Shown here: positions 35,694 to 45,800 of the stretch, in pieces | Layout of the letters: every line of letters starts with the position of its first letter | Numbering within the stretch: position 1 is the stretch's first letter | Source: an uncultured Victivallales bacterium | GTDB taxonomy: Bacteria > Verrucomicrobiota > Lentisphaeria > Victivallales > UBA1829 | NCBI GenBank assembly: GCA_944390735.1 | Contig: CALXRL010000012.1 | Location: forward strand, 1-64,000 | Length of the DNA: 64,000 nucleotides | Direction: 5' to 3' | Program-made: the position numbers and the translations under genes | Notes under the pieces: model-generated | Seen by the model: the letters and a program-made list of their open reading frames with translations, nothing else | Told to the model about the DNA's origin: nothing | The model's database searches: none

Positions 35694-36869
35694 TCAGCTC
35701 CAGGAGAGAAGATCGCCGAGGGAGACGCCGAGGGTTGCTCCGGCGATCCGATCCAGTTCCTCTTCCGGACCGGAAAAGTGGAAGGTGCTGTGGTGATGCG
35801 TGAGAGAAGCTCCCGGTTCCAGAAAGGCCGCCGGAGAGGAGGATTCCAGCTCATAGAACGGTCCCATTTTTTCGAGGCCGGGTCCGGGGATGCCGTCGTT
35901 GTAGGCGTTGACCGTGTCGCCGGCGAACGGCTCCTTCTGGATTTCCCAGGCGGCGTTGACGTATTCGGCGTCGGCGGGGCCGGGGGTGTACTTCACGATT
36001 GTGAGAAGATGGTGCGCCGCATCATAACTGCCGAGAAATCCGGTGGCGCGAGCGTGATTCAGTCCGATTTTTCCGCGTTCATCTCCGTCGGCGCGGAAAT
36101 AGAGAACGCCTTTTTCCGGAATGGCCTTCAGGCGGTCGGAGGGGATTTTCCCGAAGTAGTCGTCCTTGACGACGGGACCTTCCGCGTTCCGGTTGAACGG
36201 GATCACAATGACGGTTTCGGGCGAGGGCTTGAACATGCCGAGCATCCAGATGGACACCACTCCGGTCTCTCTGGTCCAGCTTCCGGTTCCCGCATTGATC
36301 ACTTTGTTGACCGTGGTGTAGCCGACGGCCCTGAGCGCGGATGCAATCGTTCCGGTTCCCAGCTCCCGGGCAAGCTCCTCCGCGGAGAGAAGGCGGACGG
36401 CGCGTTCCAGACGGATCTGCTTCCGGTTGCCGCTCCAGTCGACCGGGGCGAACCGGGCTTCGAGACGGACTTCCCGCGAGCCGTCGTTTCCGGTGATCGT
36501 CCAGGGTTCGGTGTCGAAGACGGCGGGCACCTGCCAGTTCTCGAACGTGAAGGCGGCGCCGCGGGGAAAATAGATGCTGAATTGTCCGCCCTCGGGTCCG
36601 AGCCAGAACCGGTCCTCGCCGCCGTACGCGTTGATGTGCGGGGTGGTTCGGCCGGAACGGATGAGTTTGTAATTGATCCATCCGCAGCTGTATCCGCTGT
36701 CGCCGTCCATGGTGCTGGTCATGACGCGCCCCTGGTATTCCGGGGAGACCACGACCCGGGCGCCGGTTTCATTCCGGAGCACAATGGGGTTCTGTCCGTG
36801 TTCCTGAAGAAAGCGGACGTCTTCGATCAGCGTGTTTTCCCGGTCGCGGGAGGTCGTTTCTGTTGTCAT
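35694..36869 (-). CDS. DUF6786-like beta-sandwich protein
   Basis: A 391-residue protein, all-beta by appearance and without a signal peptide, resembling the aldose-epimerase-like DUF6786 family of planctomycetes and relatives. YQGRVMTSTMDGDSG and GGEDRFWLGPEGGQFSIYF (about 45-105) are the most conserved-looking segments. AGGAG lies seven bases before the ATG. It follows nudC by 37 bases. A sugar-binding or mutarotase-like role is possible; function is not established. Confidence 0.6.
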   Translation of the reverse strand: MTTETTSRDRENTLIEDVRFLQEHGQNPIVLRNETGARVVVSPEYQGRVMTSTMDGDSGYSCGWINYKLIRSGRTTPHINAYGGEDRFWLGPEGGQFSIYFPRGAAFTFENWQVPAVFDTEPWTITGNDGSREVRLEARFAPVDWSGNRKQIRLERAVRLLSAEELARELGTGTIASALRAVGYTTVNKVINAGTGSWTRETGVVSIWMLGMFKPSPETVIVIPFNRNAEGPVVKDDYFGKIPSDRLKAIPEKGVLYFRADGDERGKIGLNHARATGFLGSYDAAHHLLTIVKYTPGPADAEYVNAAWEIQKEPFAGDTVNAYNDGIPGPGLEKMGPFYELESSSPAAFLEPGASLTHHHSTFHFSGPEEELDRIAGATLGVSLGDLLSWS

Positions 36870-36906
36870 GATGGGACTCCTGTTGGGCAGCCGGGAGATG
36901 CGGAGA

Positions 36907-37767
36907 TCAGGATCTCGGTTCCATCTTCCGGTCCGCGGTTGTGTATTTCTGTTTGAACTCTTCGATGATTTTCCGCGCGATGCTTCCCGGCGGCGGAAGC
37001 GGAGGAAGGCTGTCGGCGCGAAACCAGCCGAGCGTATCCAGTTCGATTCCGTCCGGTTTTGCCTCGCCGGAGACGTATTCCGCTGTGAAACCGAGCATCA
37101 GCGAGTTCGGAAACGGCCAGCACTGACTCGAGAGGTAGCGGATGTTCCCGACATGAATGCCCGTCTCCTCCCGGATCTCCCTGTGAATGGCCTCTTCGAT
37201 GCTTTCGCCCGCCTCCACGAATCCGGCGATCAGACCGTGGATGGCCGGCAGAAACTTGCGGTTGTGCGCCAGAAGAATCTCCTCGCCCCGGGTCACGGCG
37301 ACAATCACCGCCGGCGCCAGCTGTGGATAGAACCGTTCGCCGCAGAAGGGACAGACCAGCGCAATATCGTTCTGTGCTTCGCCGAGCGGTTTTCCGCACC
37401 GGCCGCAGAAGCGGTGCTGCCGGCGCCAGTGGAGAAGTTCCCGCGCGCGGCTTCCGGCGGAGAAGGCGTCCGGCTCCAGATGCCCCACCGCGAGACGGAC
37501 CTCCACTTTCCGCATTCCTCCGGGAAGCTCCTTTTCCGGGACGGACGGCAGTTCCACGGCGAAACAGGGGGTCCCGTCCCGGAATCCGATGCTCAGCGCG
37601 GTGGAAAGATTCAGACTGTCGAGTTCCGCTGCCCGCGGAAAGAAGAACTTGTCCTGCCGGGGATGAAGCAGCATTTCCCGGCCGCAGAAAACGATCATTT
37701 CCGCATCCGGATTGTTTTTCCACTCCTCCGTGTAGACCGGCTGGGGATTCGGAATGAATTTGGCCAT
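36907..37767 (-). CDS. nudC: NAD(+)/NADH pyrophosphatase
   Basis: A 286-residue Nudix hydrolase that cuts NAD(H), and NAD caps on RNA in characterised homologues. Four cysteines (CGRC, CPFC, about 125-145) form the zinc ribbon. GFVEAGESIEEAIHREIREE is the Nudix box. The NudC-specific motif SQPWPFPxS appears as SQCWPFPNS, with Cys for Pro. The start at 37767 gives MAKFIPNPQP; AAGGA is 13 bases upstream, rather far. Its promoter is at 37797-37824. Confidence 0.85.
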   Translation of the reverse strand: MAKFIPNPQPVYTEEWKNNPDAEMIVFCGREMLLHPRQDKFFFPRAAELDSLNLSTALSIGFRDGTPCFAVELPSVPEKELPGGMRKVEVRLAVGHLEPDAFSAGSRARELLHWRRQHRFCGRCGKPLGEAQNDIALVCPFCGERFYPQLAPAVIVAVTRGEEILLAHNRKFLPAIHGLIAGFVEAGESIEEAIHREIREETGIHVGNIRYLSSQCWPFPNSLMLGFTAEYVSGEAKPDGIELDTLGWFRADSLPPLPPPGSIARKIIEEFKQKYTTADRKMEPRS

Positions 37768-37796
37768 GATGAAGCGGGTATCCTTTCTTTTCCGGT

Positions 37797-37824
37797 AATA
37801 TATCTCCGAAACGGTGCGAGGCAA
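37797..37824 (-). promoter_or_regulatory. Promoter of nudC
   Basis: On the minus strand TTGCCT (37819-37824), a 16-base spacer and TATATT (37797-37802), 29 bases before the chosen start. Confidence 0.55.
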
Positions 37825-37911
37825 GGACTCTTCTGGAAAATCGCGCGGGAAAAGGGAACGGGGGGCTTTCCGCCGCTCCCGGGAACGGAAAACGGCGGAC
37901 GGCGGTCGAGC

Positions 37912-39162
37912 TCAGGAGGCTCCGCGCTTTCCGGCGCCCGGAAGCCGGTTCAGCAGAAGAACGCCCAGAAGAAGAATCAGCGGGAAGAGCGCGGCAAAAA
38001 GAAGACCGGTTCTGAGTCCGAGCTGATCCGCGTTCAGTCCGTGTCTTGCTCCGAATTCCAGGGCGCGGTCAAAGGTCAGAATGAGATCGGAGATCGCTCC
38101 CGTGATCCACGGACCCACCGCGCAGCCGACGTCTCCCATCACGGCCAGAAGAGCGAACATGGCCGTTCCTCCTTTCGGGAACGCCGCGGCGGTCAGACTG
38201 AAAGTGCCCGGCCACATCAGCGCCACGGAAAGTCCGCACAGCGCGCAGCCGAAAAGCGAGAGATACGGATTGAAAGGCAAAACCGTCAGCAGATAACTGA
38301 TGACGCAGAGCAGTCCGCTCACGGCCAGCGAGGGATGCAGCGGCATCCGGCTGCCCAGAATGCCGTAGATGGTCCGTCCGATTCCCATCAGGACGGCGAA
38401 CATGCAGGGCCCCAGCAGATCTCCCATCACTTTGGGCACGCGCAATCCTTTCTCCGCGAAGATCGAGGACCACTGCGACATGCTCAGCTCCGACGCTCCC
38501 GCGCACATCATCAGAATCAGCGCGATCAGAAATCCCCGCGAGGAAAACAGATGTTTCAGCGAGGTCCGCTCCTCCTCCGACACGGTTTTCCGCAGCGGCA
38601 CCCGCAGAAACAGACAGAGATTGCCAAGCGGCAGCAGCGCCCAGAGACAGGGAAGAAGATACCAGAATCCTCCTCCGAGTCCTTTCAGCAGCAGTGTGGT
38701 GATGACCACCACTGCCACCTGTCCCCAGCAGTAGAACGAGTGCAGAAGACTCATGGCCGCCTCCTTCTCCTTCCCCGGCAGCGAGTCCACGATCGGACTG
38801 ATGATGACCTCGATGATTCCTCCGCCCAGCGCATACAGCATCACTGCCGCGCAGAGTCCCCAGTAGGGATCCGGCATGAGTCTCGGCAGCTGCGCCAGGC
38901 CGATCAGACCCGCCGCGCTGAACGCGTGGGCAAGCACCGCCGATTTCCGGTAGCCGATCCGGTCCACATATTTCATGGAAAGAAAGTCCGCTGCGATCTG
39001 GACACAGAAATTCAGCAGGATGAGGCGGCCGATCTGTTCAAACGTGAGCGAATACTCCGTTTGAAATATGATGAAAAGCAGCGGTGCCAGGTTGTTGACA
39101 ATCGCCTGCGTGATGTAGCCGAGATAGCAGGCGTGAAGCGTATGTCTGTAAACGTTTTGCAT
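37912..39162 (-). CDS. MFS transporter
   Basis: A 416-residue integral membrane protein with twelve predicted helices in two halves, of the major facilitator type; the FucP/sugar-symporter or nucleoside subgroup is most likely from YVDRIGYRKSAVLAHAFSA and the WPGTFSL segment. The start at 39162 (MQNVYRH) has no clear ribosome binding site, but the longer upstream frame would put a polar tail before helix 1. It follows the two-domain hydrolase gene by 52 bases, so it may import a product of that enzyme. Confidence 0.8.
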   Translation of the reverse strand: MQNVYRHTLHACYLGYITQAIVNNLAPLLFIIFQTEYSLTFEQIGRLILLNFCVQIAADFLSMKYVDRIGYRKSAVLAHAFSAAGLIGLAQLPRLMPDPYWGLCAAVMLYALGGGIIEVIISPIVDSLPGKEKEAAMSLLHSFYCWGQVAVVVITTLLLKGLGGGFWYLLPCLWALLPLGNLCLFLRVPLRKTVSEEERTSLKHLFSSRGFLIALILMMCAGASELSMSQWSSIFAEKGLRVPKVMGDLLGPCMFAVLMGIGRTIYGILGSRMPLHPSLAVSGLLCVISYLLTVLPFNPYLSLFGCALCGLSVALMWPGTFSLTAAAFPKGGTAMFALLAVMGDVGCAVGPWITGAISDLILTFDRALEFGARHGLNADQLGLRTGLLFAALFPLILLLGVLLLNRLPGAGKRGAS

Positions 39163-39214
39163 GGAAAGGAAATCCGGCCGGAGAAGCGGTTTCCCGCTTC
39201 CCCGGATTGGGCGG

Positions 39215-40588
39215 TCAGTGGTTGTACTTGAGAATGAAATCCACAATGGGCCGGGGATTTTCCAGACAGTGCGGATGATGTTTGGCTCCGGGTTTGTAGA
39301 TCACCTGAATGGAGCCGCCGAGTTCCTTCATGCGTTTCTCGACGATTTTGGTGTTTTCCTCCGGCGGCACGACCTCGTCCGCGTCGCCGCAGAGATGCAG
39401 GACCGGGATGCCGGCGTCGGCAATCGGTTTGAGATTGTCGACGGGATTTCCCGGATAGGCCAGCGCCTGTTCCTCGGTGAAGCCCCAGGCTTTGAGACAG
39501 TTCCTCCAGGCATCCGCGCTGCCGGGACCGTTGCCTTTGCCGCCGGGCCAGCTCTTGAAGTCGCAGACGGGATTGTCCAGATAGAGACAGCTGACCTTGT
39601 CGGTGTTTTTCGCCGCCCAGTTGTAGACATCCAGTCCGCCGCGACTGTATCCGACCGGCACGCATTTCCGGTTGAATCCCAGCGAGACCATGAAGTTGTA
39701 GAGCAGATCGAATCTCCGGTTGGATTCGGGCGATCCGTAGAGTTCATCCACTTCGATGTGTACAACGTACCATCCGAGTTTGAGCAGAGCCCAGTCGGCA
39801 TTCGGGAAGGCTCCGAAGAAACGCGCCCTCCAGTACCAGCGTTTTGCCGGATCGGGCGGTCCGTTCGGCTTCACCAGAATGCAGTGGATTCCGTTGAGCT
39901 TGAAATCGCAGCGTTCGAATCCGCACCAGTCGGAAATCCGGCCGGGAAAATCGGTCCGGAAGCCGTTCAGGTTGATTTCCAGGGTGGAACGTTCCAATGC
40001 TTCGGTCAGGGTGGCGGCAATGTGATCCGCCTGAGCATGAATGCCGGCCTCCTGATAATGGTACCCGTCTTTGCTGCGGTATTCGGGATGATTCAGCATC
40101 AGGGGATAGAGGTCGTCGACGGGGATGCCGCGCGCATTCATGATCTCCTCCGCGATCCGGTTGCGGCGGAGAACGACCGCGTTCCGTTCCGGATCCAGCT
40201 CCGACGGATTGTCCTTGACGGTGATGGGCGTCGAACTGCGCCAGATGAGACGGGCTTTGGTGTTCAGACGGAGAAAATCAACAAATTCCTCCAGACCGCG
40301 CCGATAGAATGCGTCGTCGTACGAGAAGCCGTGAAGACCGTTGTTGAAATAGATGAGATCAATCGGATAGTCGGCCAGCGCAAGCGCCAGCTCCCGGTAG
40401 ATCGCCGGATCCCCGACGATTTTCGAGGTGGAGTATGCCCCGATGGTTGCTTTGCCCTTCATGCGTTCCGCCACCTCTCCCCGGTGGCCGGAGACGATGG
40501 AGTCGCCGATCAGCAGAACTCTCGGCAGGTCGTGATTTCCGGTCGTGTGCCAGTAGAACTGACACCATTCGATGTCTTCTCTGTTCAT
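39215..40588 (-). CDS. SGNH esterase fused to alpha/beta hydrolase
   Basis: A 457-residue protein with no signal peptide and two hydrolase domains. Residues about 1-195 are an SGNH/GDSL domain: LLIGDSIVSG holds the serine, NNGLHG block III and DGYHYQEAG the Asp-x-x-His. Residues about 225-457 are an alpha/beta hydrolase: GYSRGG nucleophile elbow, LCGDADEVVPP acid, and KHHPH histidine. Two active sites in one chain suggest removal of two kinds of ester from one substrate. The promoter is at 40634-40662. Substrate unknown; decorated sugars are a fair guess from the MFS neighbour. Confidence 0.8.
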   Translation of the reverse strand: MNREDIEWCQFYWHTTGNHDLPRVLLIGDSIVSGHRGEVAERMKGKATIGAYSTSKIVGDPAIYRELALALADYPIDLIYFNNGLHGFSYDDAFYRRGLEEFVDFLRLNTKARLIWRSSTPITVKDNPSELDPERNAVVLRRNRIAEEIMNARGIPVDDLYPLMLNHPEYRSKDGYHYQEAGIHAQADHIAATLTEALERSTLEINLNGFRTDFPGRISDWCGFERCDFKLNGIHCILVKPNGPPDPAKRWYWRARFFGAFPNADWALLKLGWYVVHIEVDELYGSPESNRRFDLLYNFMVSLGFNRKCVPVGYSRGGLDVYNWAAKNTDKVSCLYLDNPVCDFKSWPGGKGNGPGSADAWRNCLKAWGFTEEQALAYPGNPVDNLKPIADAGIPVLHLCGDADEVVPPEENTKIVEKRMKELGGSIQVIYKPGAKHHPHCLENPRPIVDFILKYNH

Positions 40589-40633
40589 GATGTTTCTCTC
40601 GATCCTTTTTTTTTTGAAATATCCGAATTCTGT

Positions 40634-40662
40634 AACCTACCGCGAATCGGGGAAACAGTCAA
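40634..40662 (-). promoter_or_regulatory. Promoter of the two-domain hydrolase gene
   Basis: On the minus strand TTGACT (40657-40662), a 17-base spacer and a weak -10 TAGGTT (40634-40639). Confidence 0.5.
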
Positions 40663-40875
40663 GTCCCATTCCAAAAAATTTCCAGGATAAGCGACTTTTT
40701 TTTCAGGACGGTCCCTTCGCATCCGGAAGTCCGGGGCGGCGTTCCTGCCGTATCGCGGAAGAGAATCTCTCTTCATGAAATGGAAGAATCCGGTGTTTGC
40801 GAACAGTTGCAGATCACTTTTTGAAGATCCTTTTTTTTTTTGAGCGTGGGGCCCGGAAAAAAAGGAGAAAAACTC

Positions 40876-40904
40876 TTGTTATTTTTTCAGAGAAGTCTTA
40901 TAAT
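40876..40904 (+). promoter_or_regulatory. Promoter of unit 2
   Basis: TTGTTA (40876-40881), a 17-base spacer and TATAAT (40899-40904), 29 bases before the GTG start of the regulator. Beyond TATAATTT it does not share the longer element of units 1 and 3. Confidence 0.8.
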
Positions 40905-40933
40905 TTCAGGGATGCGAAAAGAAGGATGCAAGC

Positions 40934-42007
40934 GTGAAAAAGTCAGTGAGAAGAACCGTGACCTATCTGGAGATTGCCGAACAGCTTCGGCAGGAGATTC
41001 TGGAAGGGAAGCTGAAGCCGGGGACTCCGGTTCTGTCGAGCCGGGAGCTGGCGCGTGTGTTCGGCGTGTCGCTCAGCACGGCGCACAAGGCGGCGAACTG
41101 TCTGGTGCGGGAGTCGCTGATCTGCCGCAGACAGGGGAGCGGAACCTTTGTGAACTCGCCGACGGCTCTGCGCGGACGCATTCTGCGGATCGGCTGCACG
41201 ATCCGGAAAGAGTTCAAAAACATGAAGATCGCACAGATGCTGAGCATTCCCGGGATTCGTCTGGTGAACCGGCTTCGCGGAGCGGGGTGCCGGATCCGTT
41301 TCATTCCCTGCAACGCCTATGCGGACGCGGCGGAGCTGGAACCCTTTCTGAAGGGGTTGGACGGATTGCTGATTTCCACCATTGCCGTCGATCTTCTGGA
41401 GTGCGTTCATATGCATTCGCTCCGTCTTCCGGTGGTTCTGTTTCAGGGCGACTATGAATCCACACTGCCGTTTCATCAGGTTCTGCCGGATCACATGACC
41501 GGGATGCGCGACCTGTTTGAACGAGCGCGTCGGGAACATTTTCAGGGGGTGGTTGTCGTATATCCGGATCATGCGAACGGCTATGCGCGCAGGGATGCCT
41601 GCATTCTGGCCGCGAAGGAGTACGGGTTTATGGAGATCGAAGGCATCGAGGCGGAGCACCCGGCCAATTTTTACAAACTCGGACTGGAGCTGGCCCGGCG
41701 CTGTTCCCGCCGCTTAATTGTTTCCTGCACGGATCTGGCGACGTTTGACCTGATCCATGCGTTTCATGATGTCGGGCTGGAACCGGATCGGGAGTATCAT
41801 CTGGTCGGGTATGACGATGTGGAGGGGATCGGCGTGTCGCCTCTGGCGGAGCCGACCGCGACCGCGCTTTCCGTGGACCGCGCCGCCATCAACCGCTATG
41901 CCGAGGAACTTCTGTTTTCCGAGCTGCGGAACCCTTCGTCCTGTTCCCGCATCATCCGGGTTCCGACGAAACTGATTATCCGAAAAACGGCTTTTACTCA
42001 AACATAA
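40934..42007 (+). CDS. GntR-family regulator with LacI-like ligand domain, unit 2
   Basis: A 357-residue transcription factor starting with GTG at 40934, with AAGGA seven bases upstream. The GntR winged helix spans about 8-75 (KLKPGTPVLSSRELARVFGV), and residues about 85-350 resemble a LacI/periplasmic-binding sugar domain (VGYDDVEGIGVSPLAEP is typical). It heads unit 2, 27 bases before the pseudopilin gene, the same place as the unit 1 regulator. Confidence 0.85.
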   Translation: MKKSVRRTVTYLEIAEQLRQEILEGKLKPGTPVLSSRELARVFGVSLSTAHKAANCLVRESLICRRQGSGTFVNSPTALRGRILRIGCTIRKEFKNMKIAQMLSIPGIRLVNRLRGAGCRIRFIPCNAYADAAELEPFLKGLDGLLISTIAVDLLECVHMHSLRLPVVLFQGDYESTLPFHQVLPDHMTGMRDLFERARREHFQGVVVVYPDHANGYARRDACILAAKEYGFMEIEGIEAEHPANFYKLGLELARRCSRRLIVSCTDLATFDLIHAFHDVGLEPDREYHLVGYDDVEGIGVSPLAEPTATALSVDRAAINRYAEELLFSELRNPSSCSRIIRVPTKLIIRKTAFTQT

Positions 42008-42034
42008 GAAATTGTTTACTTAAAGGAGGTTTTC

Positions 42035-42805
42035 ATGAATCCAGAATTCCAGAACAATGCGGATTATCCGGTGCGGAAGCTTGCTGCGCGTTGGAGGAGA
42101 AGAGTTTTCACATTGATAGAACTCCTGGTGGTGGTTGCCATCATTGCGATCCTGGCGGGGATGCTTCTTCCTGCGCTGAACAAGGCGCGATCTTCGGCCA
42201 GACGGGCGACCTGCATCAACAATCTGAAGCAGCTGGGGCTCGGACTTCAGCAGTACACCGCGGATTTCAACGACATGATCCCGCCGATGTTTCAGAATAT
42301 GACGTCGGGACGGTGGCATCAGTCGCTGCTCGGGCCGGAAACGGGAAGTTATTCCGGCAAGTTCTCCTCCGGATATATTACGCTGAGCTGTCTGGAGTGT
42401 CCGGAGATCCCGAAGGCGAACAAGGACTCCCGCTGGTTTGAATGGAATCCCGATTTCGGCATCAATCCCAACATGATGGACGGCGATTACAACTCCAGAA
42501 AAATTTCCGGAGCGAAACGGGCCTCGGAAAAATATTTTGCCATGGATACCTGGTACAATACTTCCGGCGATCTTTCCGGATACAATCCGGACAAGGGGTT
42601 CATCCGGATTTATCCGAAAGGACTTCTGGCAAACTGGGGACGTCCGGCCGGACGCCATCTCAATACGGTCTCCATGCTGTATCTGGACGGGCACGTCGGC
42701 TCGATTGCCGTGCGATCGCCGCAGGACACCTACTCCTCCGAGGCGTTCTACTACACGGGCGACAGTACCCAGCCCGCTGCGGGACATTATCTCTGGGAAC
42801 TGTAA
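42035..42805 (+). CDS. Pseudopilin-like H-x9-DG protein, unit 2
   Basis: A 256-residue pilin-like protein. A 24-residue basic leader (ending WRRRV) precedes [16 protein letters not shown]; the residue before the Phe is Val, not Gly. CINNLKQ follows. [15 protein letters not shown] is a perfect H-x9-DG signature. AAAGGAGG lies five bases before the ATG, the strongest ribosome binding site in the unit, suggesting high expression. The glycosidase gene starts 13 bases after it. Confidence 0.9.
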   Translation: MNPEFQNNADYPVRKLAARWRRRVFTLIELLVVVAIIAILAGMLLPALNKARSSARRATCINNLKQLGLGLQQYTADFNDMIPPMFQNMTSGRWHQSLLGPETGSYSGKFSSGYITLSCLECPEIPKANKDSRWFEWNPDFGINPNMMDGDYNSRKISGAKRASEKYFAMDTWYNTSGDLSGYNPDKGFIRIYPKGLLANWGRPAGRHLNTVSMLYLDGHVGSIAVRSPQDTYSSEAFYYTGDSTQPAAGHYLWEL

Positions 42806-42818
42806 GGAGACGTGTTTC

Positions 42819-45800
42819 ATGAAGATGTTCAACAGGATTTTTGTTGTCTTTTTTCTGGCGGCTCTGACCCTTTCCGGCGGTGCCGCCGAGGTGCGGAGAA
42901 CCCTTCTTGCGGGAGATGCGGTCCAGGGCTGGGAGTACCCTGCGCAAGTCCGGAGGACCGGTTCGGAGTTCAGGATTCCCGCCGGGAGCGGAGGGGAGGT
43001 GCTGTCGCCCCGGTTTGCTCTTCCGGAGCCGCGGCAGGAGATGATGATCGGATTCGACTTCAGGACTTCGCCGGAGTTCGAGCCGGGAAACTGGAAGATG
43101 TATGTGGAGGTGGTCTGGCTGGATGGTTCCGGACGGGTTATCGGTCGTCATCATCAGCATCCGTGGTTTGTGTTCCCGGCTTCGGCGCTGAACGGAAAAT
43201 GGGTTCCGTTTCATCGTCCGGTGACGGCGGAATGCGTGCCGGAGAACGCGGTTTCCGCGCGTCTTCGCTTCTCCTGTTCCGGGACGGGAGGAAAGGGAAG
43301 TCTGACGGTTCGGAACGTGTCGTTTGTTTCGCTCTACCGGCTTCGCGCGGAAAATTTGCGAACTGGTTTGAACCGGGAGAACCGATTGTGTTCCGGGGAA
43401 CGCTGCCTCCGGAATTCGATCATCTCAAGGGAGTGGTGACGGCAAGCGACGGCACGACGGCGGCGGAGCGGACGGTCGCACGGAAGGAATTGGAACAGAA
43501 CGGCTGGAGCTGCCGTCTTTCGCGTCCCGGATTCTATACGGTTCGCTTCTTTTATGAGAACTCCTCCGGAGAAACCGTTCCGGTGGTGCAGGAGTATTAC
43601 GCGCAGAGGATCAACGGAAACCGGCTGGTGGAAGAGCGGAAGTTTGAGCGGGAGATTCAGAATTTCGTGGTGACTGCGACGAAGGCGCGTCCGGTGGAGC
43701 AGGTCCCCCCGCAGCTGGGAATCAGTCTGGCGCCGCGCGACGTCGCGCTGCCCTACCGGCTTGGAAGCAACATCGCCGACGACTTCCGGATGCGCCGTCT
43801 GATCGGATATCATTTCATGCGTCTGCACGCGCTGAGCTGGGATGAGATTGAGAAGAGTCCGGGCGTCTACGACTGGAGCATCGCGGACAAGATGTTTGAG
43901 ACGGCCGCCAGGAACGGCATTCCGCAATCCAGAATTGATGTGGTTCTTCTGGACACCCCCCGCTTTTATACGAACCGTCCGGACAATACCGCGGAGATGA
44001 GCTATTCCGCCCGGTACCAGTTCTATCCTCCGAATGACTGGGGCGCGTGGGAGCGCTTTGTGACGGCGGCTGTGAAGCGCTATCCGCAGGTCCGGTCCTG
44101 GGAGATCTGGAACGAACCGCATCTGCCGGGGCACTCCATCTTCTGGAAAGGGACTCCGGAGGATTACCGCAAGATGCTGGAGATCGGATATCGTGCGGTG
44201 AAGAAGGCCTCACCGGGAAAACCGGTAGCCTTCGGCGGAGTCGGAATGCGGTATCAGGCGTTCTACCGCCGGATTCTGGAACTTGGCGGCGGCAGATTTT
44301 TCGATATCCTGCCGCTTCACGGGACCTGGGCGGATCCCGAACCGTATGTCCGGATCGGCAAGGAGTTCAACGCCGGAAGCAAACAGTATGTGAACAACGA
44401 ATGGCATCTGACGCTCTTCACGTCATCCGATCCGGTGATCCTGAGCGAGGAACAGCTCTCCTTCAATATGGTTCTGGATTTTCTGAACATGTTCCGTTCA
44501 GGCATTGAGAAGGCGGCCTTCCACAACGGGTTCGGTCCCCGCTGGCACGGGGGAACCGAACGGGAGATGGCGGAGTTCCGGAGACCGGAAGGCGCTCAGA
44601 TCGAAGGCATTTTCCGGACCTTTCCGAATCAGGAGCCGAAATTCGCCGCGTTTGTCCTGCGCAATCTCTACGACCGTTTTTCCGGACACATTCAGTTCCG
44701 CGGCGCATACACCTTCGGCAGCGGGGATGTGCAGGCCGCTGTGATGGAGAGCGCTTCGGGGCCGCTTCTGATCTTCTGGAACATGGGGAAGAACGCCGCT
44801 CCGCTGCCTACTGCTCTTGTTCCGGCGCTTCGCAGCGCCCGGGTGCTCGACTGGGAGGGTCGGCCGGTGAAGAATCCGCCGTCCATGCGTCTTGCCCCGC
44901 AGGTGGTGTATTATGCGGAAAAGCCGGAGCTGAGCGGAGCAGGAACGTGGTCGGTCCTGAGCCGCATCGAGCCGTATCAGGAGTCCGAGGAGATGGAGTA
45001 CCGGTTCCGTGGAAGTTATCAGGAGAAGAACCTGTTTTCCGACGGCTGGAATCTCCGGAAGGATCTCCGCTGGATTCCGCTGACGGAGTATTTCTCGCTG
45101 ATTCCTTCCGGCAGACCTTCGAGTTATGGAGGACGGTTTGCCGTGTCGCTGAATCCGTCGGGACTGGAGCTTTGCGTGGAGGTCCGGGATGCGGTTCACA
45201 CGCCTGTTCCGGATCATGAACGCGGCAAACCGATTCCCTACTGGATGGGTGACAGTCTCCAGTTCGCGATCGACTGCGAGGGAAAGGGACAGCGCAGATC
45301 CATGACCGAATTCATTTTCTCCTCGCACAATCATTTTCTCTCCAAAGTGATGATGGCGTCTGTCGGCGGCGATATTCCGGAGCGCCTGACTCAGCCCGGA
45401 GAGGTGTTGAAATACGGCGCGGGGATTGTTGAGCGTCGCGGGGATCTCACAATCTACAAACTTCGGATTGCCGCATCCGAGCTCTATCCGTTTACGCTGG
45501 ATCCGGGCAAACCGCGTCCTCTTCGGTTTTCGCTTCTGGTCAACAACAACGACGGCTCCGGACGCGTGGGCTATCTCACCTGGGGCGGAGGAATCGGCGA
45601 CCGGAAGAGTCCGGCGAAGTTCGGAACACTGGCGCTTCAGGGAAGCGGCCGGACGCTCGCCGTTCAGAAGGATCTGAGAAACCGCTTCCAGCAGTCGGAA
45701 CTTTCGTTTGATTCCGCGGCCGGGACGGTCAAAGTCGTATCGACACTGAAGCAGAAGCAGGGGGCTGTGCCGATGGCGGGATCCGGAATTGCCTCCGTGC

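Larger units (their letters stand above)
40589..40933. other. Divergent intergenic region with two promoters
   Basis: This 345-base AT-rich stretch separates the two-domain hydrolase (minus) from unit 2 (plus). It holds one promoter for each side (listed separately) and several A or T runs. I see no gene or RNA in it. Confidence 0.7.

Noticed and set aside
37824..37911. GC-rich hairpins after the MFS gene
   Set aside because: Short arms with large loops and no T-run; not convincing as a terminator.
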